From contig NZ_JARUBH010000009.1 of the NCBI RefSeq assembly GCF_029626105.1, positions 186,001 through 250,000 on the forward strand: DNA of 64,000 bases, given 5' to 3'. A model generated the notes under the pieces. That model saw nothing but the letters and a program-made list of their open reading frames with translations, did not search any database and was not told the origin of the DNA. The DNA comes from Solwaraspora sp. WMMD792 (GTDB lineage Bacteria > Actinomycetota > Actinomycetes > Mycobacteriales > Micromonosporaceae). Positions 58,213 through 64,000 of the stretch are shown in pieces (positions within the stretch are counted from its first letter, which is position 1; every line of letters starts with the position of its first letter). Both the position numbers and the translations under genes were made by a program.

Positions 58213-59553
58213 TTGCCAAAGTTGATGTTCGCCAATTCGACCAGCCGCTCGATGGCGGCTCGGCCGGATGACGTCCCGGACGACGCGAAGGACTCCTACC
58301 GCTTTCTCGCCAACCGGATGCTGTGGTCGATGGACGAGGGTGACGTAGCGGTTCTTCCGGGCAAGGTCAGTGACGCGTGGCTGGCGTACGTCGCCGATCT
58401 GCTCGGCCTCGCGTCGCCCCCCACCGTGCTCTCCCTCGGTGACTACCCCGGCGGCGGTTGGTACCCCGGCGAACGACCCCAGCTTGCCGAGGCCCTGCGT
58501 GGGTTCATGGCCGCACGCGGCGGCGGCGCGAACCCATGGCGTCTGGAGTGCTACATCCACGACCGGGACATCGCCTCCTGGGAGCGGCTGCTCGGCATCG
58601 GCGCGGAAGAGTCCGTGCGCTTCGCGCAAGGGACCGCTGAGCTGGTCAACTCCAAGTCGGTCTTCCGGTCGATGGCGACGGCCTGCGGGATCCCGGTCGC
58701 GGAGGGGCGGGTGGTGGACCGTGGACCGGAGCTGGTCGACGGCGTCTCCGAACTGCTCACCCGGACCGGGGCCGTCATCGTCAAGCAGGACGTGAACGCC
58801 GGCGGAGACGGCAACATCCTGCTGACCACGGTCGAGGGAGGCAAGGAGGCCGGTGCCCACTACGTGGTCCACCTGGCCGCGACCGACCCCGCGACGGTCG
58901 CGTCGGCGCTCGAACCGTTCGGCCTGACGGCCCTGCCCGACCTGCCAGCCGGGGCCAGCCCGGCGCACAACATCATCGAGGTCTACCACGAGTCGGTCCG
59001 CGAACTGTCCGCTGACATGACCGTGCCACGTGTCGGCGCGCCGACACTGATGAGCTACAGCGACCTACGCATGGCCGAGACCTGGAAGGGCAGCATCTAC
59101 CCGCCGCAGAACCTCACCCCCAGACTGCACGCGCACCTCGGCGCGTACATGCAGCAGGTCGCGATCGTCGCCCAGCAGCTCGGCTACTACGGGCCGATGA
59201 ACATCGACGCGATCGTCACCAGATCGGGTGATCTGCTGTTCAACGAGTTCAACGGGCGGGTCGGCGGCACCACCGGCATCGACATGATCGGACGACGGCT
59301 GCTCGGTCAGGACTACCTCGACCATCACGTCTTCGCCTCGCGGATCGACGTGCCCGCGCCCGGCTGTGACATCCTGGTGAAGGCCCTGGACGAGCAGGGA
59401 CTGCTGTTCACCCGGGGATCGGACCACGGCGTGGTCATCTACAACGACACCACCGAGGAGACGGGCACGATCGAGTACGTGGTGGTCGGCCGTAGCTGGG
59501 CGGAGACGTCCCGCACCGAGGAGCAGCTGACCGGCATGCTGAGCAAGCTCTGA
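58213..59553 (+). CDS. ATP-grasp ligase with pre-ATP-grasp domain (PGM1-like)
   Basis: A 446-residue protein from TTG 58213 (AGAGG upstream). The N-terminal ~110 residues (LMFANSTSRSMAA, LWSMDEGDVAVLPGKVSDAW) resemble the pre-ATP-grasp domain of pheganomycin-type peptide ligases. The ATP-grasp core has VIVKQDVNAGGDGN for ATP binding and FNEFNGRVGGTTG for the metal ligands (Glu and Asn). Such ligases join carboxyl and amino groups via an acyl phosphate to make dipeptides or amides. Divergent placement from the oxygenase operon suggests that it uses the hydroxylated amino acid. Confidence 0.85.
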   Translation: MPKLMFANSTSRSMAARPDDVPDDAKDSYRFLANRMLWSMDEGDVAVLPGKVSDAWLAYVADLLGLASPPTVLSLGDYPGGGWYPGERPQLAEALRGFMAARGGGANPWRLECYIHDRDIASWERLLGIGAEESVRFAQGTAELVNSKSVFRSMATACGIPVAEGRVVDRGPELVDGVSELLTRTGAVIVKQDVNAGGDGNILLTTVEGGKEAGAHYVVHLAATDPATVASALEPFGLTALPDLPAGASPAHNIIEVYHESVRELSADMTVPRVGAPTLMSYSDLRMAETWKGSIYPPQNLTPRLHAHLGAYMQQVAIVAQQLGYYGPMNIDAIVTRSGDLLFNEFNGRVGGTTGIDMIGRRLLGQDYLDHHVFASRIDVPAPGCDILVKALDEQGLLFTRGSDHGVVIYNDTTEETGTIEYVVVGRSWAETSRTEEQLTGMLSKL

Positions 59554-59632
59554 GCGACCCTGAGCAGGTCCGAGCAGGTCCGGCAGGGTGGTCCGGCTGT
59601 AGTTCGTCCAGCGCTGCGGTGATTCGCCGACA

Positions 59633-60247
59633 CTATGTGGACGACGCTGGGCGCGGCCGGGGCGTGAGTCCGTCGTGCAGGACGGCGAGGATCCGTTGCT
59701 GGCCTTGCTGGTCGGGGCCGACCTGCTCCAACGCCCGCGAGGTGCCGATCATCAGCCCGACCAACTCGGCTGTGGTGATGTCCGGGCGTACGGCTCCGGA
59801 CTGCTGCGCCCTGGTCAGCAGGTCCCCCATCGCGTCGCGCAGATCCGCTCCGGCTGAGGCGATCGCCGCCCGTACCGCGGCCATCGCTTCGTCGTCGGAG
59901 TCGACGGCGTCGGTGAAGGCGTGCTTGACCGTCGACTGTTTGACGGCCTCGGTGAAGAACGCGAAGAAGCCGGCGTCGACGTCGCCGGCGGCGGCCATCT
60001 CCCGCGCGTACGCGGTGATCTCCCGTAGCCGGGACATGAACACCGCCTCGATGAGGGCGGCCTTCGTGGGGAAGTGACGGAAGACGGTGCCGATCGCCAC
60101 GCCGGCGAGCTCGGCGAGCTCCTCGGTCGAGGCGGACGGACCGGCCGCTGCGAAGACCTGTTCGGCGGCGGCGAGGATCCGGGCCCGGTTGCGCTGGGCG
60201 TCGGCCCGCATCCGTCTGGGCTGCGGCGAAGACGAGGAGGAGGTCAC
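59633..60247 (-). CDS. TetR-family repressor
   Basis: A 204-residue protein with the TetR helix-turn-helix in residues ~18-65 (RARILAAAEQVFAAAGPSAS, then VAIGTVFRHFPTKAAL) and a helical ligand domain. It is divergent from an SDR gene, and a perfect dyad overlaps the SDR promoter, which strongly suggests repression of that gene. The GTG at 60247 follows a GATAAT-like -10 by about six bases, consistent with a leaderless mRNA. An ATG 12 codons further in is possible. Confidence 0.9.
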   Translation of the reverse strand: MTSSSSSPQPRRMRADAQRNRARILAAAEQVFAAAGPSASTEELAELAGVAIGTVFRHFPTKAALIEAVFMSRLREITAYAREMAAAGDVDAGFFAFFTEAVKQSTVKHAFTDAVDSDDEAMAAVRAAIASAGADLRDAMGDLLTRAQQSGAVRPDITTAELVGLMIGTSRALEQVGPDQQGQQRILAVLHDGLTPRPRPASST

Positions 60248-60290
60248 GGAGGCATTATCCAGCGGGAAGAAGGTGAGTCACAGACTCCGG

Positions 60291-60320
60291 TTGACAACAT
60301 GAGTCGCTCACTCATATTGT
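60291..60320 (+). promoter_or_regulatory. Promoter and TetR operator of the SDR gene
   Basis: TTGACA (60291-60296) and TATTGT (60315-60320) are separated by 18 bases and lie seven bases before the GTG at 60328. An interrupted dyad overlaps both boxes: ATGAGT (60299-60304) and ACTCAT (60310-60315), with outer ACAA (60294-60297) and TTGT (60317-60320). Bound repressor would cover the whole promoter. Confidence 0.75.
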
Positions 60321-60327
60321 CCTGGCT

Positions 60328-61242
60328 GTGAAGACGATCGTGATGACCGGCGGCACCTCGGGATTCGGCGCGGACACCCGGAGGCGCCTGGCCGCCCAGC
60401 CCGGCACCCGGGTCCTGTCCGGCACCCGCCGCACCGCGTCGGGCGACCCCGACACCGTGTCGGGCGACGCCGACGCCCTGCCGCTGGACCTTGCGCGGCT
60501 GGACAGCGTCCGTGCCTTCGCCCAGGCCGTCACCGACCGGCTCGACGGCACCCCGATCGACGCGCTCGTGCTCAACGCCGGTCTCAGCTTCCGCACCGGC
60601 GACCGGCGCACTGTCGACGGCTTCGAAACCACCTTCGCGGTCAACCACCTCGCGCACTACCTGCTGATCCGGCTGCTGATGCCCAACCTCGCGCCGAAGG
60701 CGACCGTCATCGTCACCACCAGCGGCACCCACGACCCCGACCACGACACGCTGCTGCCGACGCCGCCCCGACACGCCGACGCGCGCCTGCTCGCCCGTCC
60801 CGACACCGACCCTGAGCGCGACACCGACCCACGATCGGCCGGCGGTCGCGCGTACACATCGTCGAAGCTGTGCAACGTGCTGACCGTACGGGCCCTGGCC
60901 ACCCGGCCCGAGGCCCGCAGCGGGCACTGGCGGGTCCTGGCGTTCGACCCCGGACCGACGCCCGGAACCGGCCTGCTGCGCGACGCCTCGCCCACGATGC
61001 GGCTGGCCTGGCGGATACTCAGCCGGGTGACCCGCCTGATGCCCCGGTTCAACCGCCGGGAGGTGGTGGCAGCGGCCCTGACCGACCTCACCCTCGGTGC
61101 CGTCACCATCCCACCCGGGCACTACCACGCCCGCGTCGTACGCAACCAGCTCACCTGGACCGCCCCGTCCCGCCTGGCGCGCAGTGACGACGCCCGGGAC
61201 GCCCTGTGGGCCGACAGCGCCGACCTGCTGTCCCTGCCCTGA
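60328..61242 (+). CDS. Short-chain dehydrogenase/reductase (TetR-controlled)
   Basis: A 304-residue SDR with cofactor motif TGGTSGFG near the N-terminus, NAG in LVLNAGLSF, a Ser region (VTTSGTHDPDH) and YTSSKLCN with the catalytic Tyr and Lys. The long form resembles retinol- or WW-oxidoreductase-type SDRs. It starts at a GTG seven bases after the -10 box, so the mRNA is leaderless. Repression by the divergent TetR protein is likely; the inducer is unknown. Confidence 0.88.
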   Translation: MKTIVMTGGTSGFGADTRRRLAAQPGTRVLSGTRRTASGDPDTVSGDADALPLDLARLDSVRAFAQAVTDRLDGTPIDALVLNAGLSFRTGDRRTVDGFETTFAVNHLAHYLLIRLLMPNLAPKATVIVTTSGTHDPDHDTLLPTPPRHADARLLARPDTDPERDTDPRSAGGRAYTSSKLCNVLTVRALATRPEARSGHWRVLAFDPGPTPGTGLLRDASPTMRLAWRILSRVTRLMPRFNRREVVAAALTDLTLGAVTIPPGHYHARVVRNQLTWTAPSRLARSDDARDALWADSADLLSLP

Positions 61243-61252
61243 CCCGCCGTCA

Positions 61253-62707
61253 CTAGCCAGGGTGTGTGGGCAGCCCGAGCAGCGCGGTGGCCCGCCACAG
61301 CTCCTTGAGCTCCGGGTTCTTCAGCGCACGGCCCACCACCATGGCGTACGCCATCGCGCCGATCAGCGGATTGTTGCTGCCGGCATCGGCCGCGCCGAGG
61401 AAGCTGCCCGGCCGGGAATCGTGCGGCGGTACGTTCTCGTTCTTCGACTCCACGTTGCCGTTGAGGCCGAGCTTCATGATCCGCGACGATGCGTCATAGC
61501 TGAGGGTCAGCAGGAAAAAGCTGGTCGTGTCAATGAGGGAGGCGGGGAAGGTGACCGAGTCGGCGGTGCCGCCATGGCCGGCCCGGATGTCCTTGTTCGC
61601 CTTGCTGTACTGCAGGCGGTGCTGCTGTGCCACCGGGCCGTCCGCCTGCTGCAGAAAGGCCATCGGCTCGTCCAACGTGTCCAGTTTGACGTACGCCGCG
61701 ATGGTGTAGCTGGCCGGCAGGCGCATCGGCACCTGGTGGACCCGCGTCTGCGACTGTGCCGGACGCACCCAGGCCAGCGCGTCGAGCTGGGCATCGAGGC
61801 GATACAGGGGCGGCTGGTCGCCGAAGCGGGTCAGGTGGTTGTCGTTGCCGCTGAAGTCCAGCGGCGTGCCGGACCGGAAGTCCCAGAACGCGGTGAGATC
61901 CGCGGTGAAGGACAGCTCGCCGAACGGCGACCGGGGGTCGGCGTTGACCGCCGCGCGCGCGAGCGCGAAGTAGCGCAGCAACCCGATCGTCTGGTCGCCG
62001 AGCCTGGACGCGTGGATCGGGTCGCACTGCGGCACCGGAAGCCCTTTGGCGAAACCGTGCCGGGGGTTGATCGTGTCGAAGCTGCCGACGTACGGGTGTC
62101 GCTTGTCGGCACCGTTCAGGTTCGCCTGGAAGAGCGCGAAGTTGGCGGACGGCAGCGTCGTGAACTCCTCGGCGTTCATGCCGCCGCCGATGACGATCGG
62201 GGTGGTCGGGGTGTAACCCGTCAGGTTTTCCCGTAAATGGTGGATGAGGTTGCCGATGTCTTCCCGGTGCGTGTCCGGGTCCGACTGGTCGTAGTCGGGG
62301 TTGGCGTTGTGGAACAGCGCGCCGGCCGACACGACCGAGGTCCCCTCGGCGACCAGCGCCGCGTGCGCCGCGTTGTACCGGTCGACCGCACCGGTCAGCA
62401 GGCGTCCACCGAGGGACCAGTTGTCTCTGCGGTCCTTGAAGCCGGTGCCGCCCTCCGCGTGTGGCACGAACACCAGCATGTCGATCGACGGGTTCGCGGC
62501 GAGGTAGGCGTCGGCGAAGGTGAGATCGGGGGAGAACTCGTCGGCTTCCCCGTCAACGTGATCGAGCATCGCCCGGGACGGCTGGTCCAGGGCACCCGCC
62601 TTCGTCCACTGGTACACCTTCGGGTGGAACCGGTCCCGGTCGACGGACTTGTCCCGGCCGATCGTGTGACTGTTGCCGATACTCAGAATCAGATGTGCGG
62701 TCTTCAT
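61253..62707 (-). CDS. SASA-type carbohydrate esterase with C-terminal LamG-like domain
   Basis: A 484-residue protein. The N-terminal ~250 residues resemble the sialate O-acetylesterase/SASA (SGNH hydrolase) fold: SIGNSHTIGRDK supplies the probable Ser, VFVPHAEGGTGF and GGGMNAEEF the middle blocks, and CDPIHASRLG the Asp-His pair. Residues ~280-480 form a LamG-type jelly roll (FWDFRSGTPLDFSGNDNH, ASYTIAAYVKLDT, LTLSYDASSRIMKLGLNG). No signal peptide is visible. GGAGG lies ten bases before the ATG. It may remove acetyl groups from a glycan. It is convergent with the SDR gene. Confidence 0.75.
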   Translation of the reverse strand: MKTAHLILSIGNSHTIGRDKSVDRDRFHPKVYQWTKAGALDQPSRAMLDHVDGEADEFSPDLTFADAYLAANPSIDMLVFVPHAEGGTGFKDRRDNWSLGGRLLTGAVDRYNAAHAALVAEGTSVVSAGALFHNANPDYDQSDPDTHREDIGNLIHHLRENLTGYTPTTPIVIGGGMNAEEFTTLPSANFALFQANLNGADKRHPYVGSFDTINPRHGFAKGLPVPQCDPIHASRLGDQTIGLLRYFALARAAVNADPRSPFGELSFTADLTAFWDFRSGTPLDFSGNDNHLTRFGDQPPLYRLDAQLDALAWVRPAQSQTRVHQVPMRLPASYTIAAYVKLDTLDEPMAFLQQADGPVAQQHRLQYSKANKDIRAGHGGTADSVTFPASLIDTTSFFLLTLSYDASSRIMKLGLNGNVESKNENVPPHDSRPGSFLGAADAGSNNPLIGAMAYAMVVGRALKNPELKELWRATALLGLPTHPG

Positions 62708-62837
62708 TTGACGTGAGCCTCCCGGCCGATCCTCCCCGGACCGTCTACAGGTGGCAAATCGTCGACTACCGGCGGTCCTCACCGACCGTTCCGAGATGGT
62801 GCGCCGCCCGGCTGGCTACCACCTTAATCCGGCCGGC

Positions 62838-63236
62838 TCAATCCGCCCCGGCCGGCGCGGGCTGGTCGGGCCCGAGCTCATAGGTGCAGCCGCTGGCCGG
62901 GTGCGCGGCCAGCGCGATCACCTCGTCCAGGCGGGAGCGGGCCGCCGTCAACTCGGCGATCCGCGCGTCGATCCGGTCGCGCTCGGCGGCCAGCCGGGCG
63001 CGTGACTCGGGCGTGTTGACCTTGGCGTCCACACAGGGCATCAGGTCGGCGATGGTCCGGCTGGACAGGTCCGCCGCGTACAGCCGCTGGATCAGCCGGA
63101 CCCGCTCGACGGCCGACTCCGGGTAGCGACGCTGACCGGCCGGGCTGCGCTGCGCGACCAGCAGACCCTGCTCCTCGTAGTAGCGCAGCGCCCGGGTGCT
63201 CACCCCGGCGCGGCCGGCCAGCTCACCGATCCGCAC
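62838..63236 (-). CDS. MerR-family regulator
   Basis: A 132-residue protein: MerR winged helix VRIGELAGRAGVSTRALRYYEEQGLL, then RYPESAVERVRLIQRLYAADLSSRTIADLMPCV, and a coiled-coil dimer helix. Only single cysteines are present (MPCV, SGCTY), so a metal or redox role is not evident. The GTG at 63236 has AGGGG upstream; an ATG seven codons earlier is possible. It is divergent from an SDR gene, and a dyad lies in the shared promoter. Confidence 0.88.
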   Translation of the reverse strand: MRIGELAGRAGVSTRALRYYEEQGLLVAQRSPAGQRRYPESAVERVRLIQRLYAADLSSRTIADLMPCVDAKVNTPESRARLAAERDRIDARIAELTAARSRLDEVIALAAHPASGCTYELGPDQPAPAGAD

Positions 63237-63263
63237 AGTGACCCCTATCACAAGCATTTGCCT

Positions 63264-63289
63264 TTGACGTCAACGTCAAGTTCTAGCGT
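63264..63289. promoter_or_regulatory. MerR-type operator between divergent genes
   Basis: TTGACGT-CA-ACGTCAA (63264-63279) is a perfect dyad. TAGCGT (63284-63289) follows, seven bases before the ATG of the rightward SDR gene. On the other strand, TTGACG within the dyad and TGATAG near 63247 are 17 bases apart, a promoter for merR. The dyad thus overlaps the -35 elements in both directions. Confidence 0.6.
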
Positions 63290-63296
63290 AGCCAGC

Positions 63297-63983
63297 ATGC
63301 AGATTTCCGGAGCAACCGCCCTGGTCACCGGGGCCAATCGTGGTATCGGCCGGCACTTCGCCGCCCAGCTGCTTGAGCGCGGTGCCGCCACGGTGTACGC
63401 CACCGCCCGCCGCCCCGAGTCCGTCGACCTGCCCGGCGTACGGGTCCTGCCGCTGGACGTCACCGACCCGGACTCGGTCGCCGCCGCCGCGCGGGCCACC
63501 GGTGACGTCACCCTGCTGATCAACAACGCCGGGGTCGCCACCGGCGCCGACCTGGTCGGCGGTGACCTCGATTTGATCCGCCGGGAGATGGACACCCACT
63601 TCTGGGGAACGTTGCACATGATCCGGGCCTTCGCGCCACAGCTGGCCGGCGGCGCGATCCTCAACGTTCTGTCGGCGCTGTCCTGGAGCGCCTACCCGGG
63701 TGCCGGCGGGTACGCGGCGGCGAAGGCCGCCGAGTGGAACCTCACCAACGCCGTGCGGCTGGAACTGGCCGCCCAGCAAACCCAGGTCACCGGCCTGCTG
63801 ATGGGGGCCGTCGACACCGACATGATGGCCTCCTACGGCGTACCGAAGAACGAGCCCGCGGTAATCGTCAAGGCCGCCCTGGACGGTCTTGAAGCGGGTG
63901 AGTGGGAGGTGCTCGCCGACGAGACGGCCCGTGCGGTCAAGGCATCCCTCGCCGGAGACCCCCGGGGCGGTCAGAAAGCCTGA
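63297..63983 (+). CDS. Short-chain dehydrogenase/reductase (MerR-linked)
   Basis: A 228-residue SDR with TGANRGIG (near residue 11), NNAG in LLINNAGVATG, a Ser region (LSALSWSAY) and YAAAK. The C-terminus ends QKA close to the window end. The ATG at 63297 is seven bases after TAGCGT, so the mRNA is probably leaderless. A divergent MerR regulator and shared dyad suggest inducible expression. The substrate is unknown; related proteins are annotated as SDR oxidoreductases of stress or detoxification loci. Confidence 0.88.
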   Translation: MQISGATALVTGANRGIGRHFAAQLLERGAATVYATARRPESVDLPGVRVLPLDVTDPDSVAAAARATGDVTLLINNAGVATGADLVGGDLDLIRREMDTHFWGTLHMIRAFAPQLAGGAILNVLSALSWSAYPGAGGYAAAKAAEWNLTNAVRLELAAQQTQVTGLLMGAVDTDMMASYGVPKNEPAVIVKAALDGLEAGEWEVLADETARAVKASLAGDPRGGQKA

Positions 63984-64000
63984 CCGGAGCGTACGGCGGT

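Noticed and set aside
1-64000. CRISPR array, rRNA or insertion sequence
   Set aside because: No regularly spaced repeats, rRNA-like stretches or transposase genes were seen on either strand.

Overview
The window is chromosomal DNA of very high GC with strong G/C third-position bias, many GTG and some TTG starts, and a gene content typical of a filamentous actinomycete. The actinomycete marks are WhiB7, mycoredoxin, UvrD2 with an HRDC domain, DUF397/DUF5753 pairs, the UPF0182 protein and a cslA-glxA locus. A Micromonosporaceae-like genus is the best guess; the class Actinomycetes is much more certain than the family.

Layout. 1-9300 is housekeeping: the 3' end of a DEAD-box RNA helicase, a translationally coupled GH15 hydrolase/zwf pair, two small membrane proteins, an overlapping pair of M16 peptidases (one with its zinc motif, one without) and a NudC-like Nudix hydrolase. 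9270-25500 is a conserved actinobacterial block whose order (nudC, mycoredoxin, uvrD2, whiB7, ABC1 kinase, a leader-binding/ThiF-like protein, DUF2342 protease, PDZ-Lon protease, UPF0182) resembles M. tuberculosis Rv3199c to Rv3193c. An XRE(DUF5753)/DUF397 pair is inserted in it. whiB7 has a long leader with an upstream ORF and a strong intrinsic terminator, which points to attenuation. Three DnaA-box-like 9-mers lie upstream of the ThiF-like gene.

25630-34800: an initiator tRNA-Met with its own promoter and terminator, then a very large secreted protein joining a beta-helix (pectate-lyase-like) region, a CdtB-type nuclease domain and ricin-type lectin repeats. Next is a cslA/GH6/glxA locus for a hyphal-tip beta-glucan. 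34890-46800 is accessory DNA: a frameshifted type I DNA methylase, a PIN-like/DUF7662-type protein of atypical composition with a two-helix membrane protein, a TPR-type regulator with an SDR, a coupled zinc-ribbon/GNAT trio, an XRE gene, a VapBC45-like toxin-antitoxin pair, a lone antitoxin and a CYTH enzyme. Short degenerate repeats and a 21-bp perfect inverted repeat suggest past insertions and deletions.

46980-59560 looks like a compact biosynthetic locus: a FAAL-carrier-condensation protein, then a convergent operon of 2OG-Fe(II) oxygenase, GFA protein, PatB/MalY-type PLP enzyme and MFS exporter, with an ATP-grasp ligase divergent from it. The ligase, PLP enzyme and exporter resemble the logic of bacilysin-type dipeptide pathways. 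A surface bulb-type lectin, a lactate permease with a probable N-terminal frameshift and an alpha/beta-hydrolase remnant are interspersed. 59630-63983 holds a TetR/SDR pair around a clear operator, a SASA-type esterase with a C-terminal jelly-roll domain, and a MerR/SDR pair around another dyad.

Several promoters place a TANNNT -10 box 6-8 bases before the start codon, so leaderless mRNAs appear common in this genome. No CRISPR array, insertion sequence, rRNA or origin of replication was recognised.
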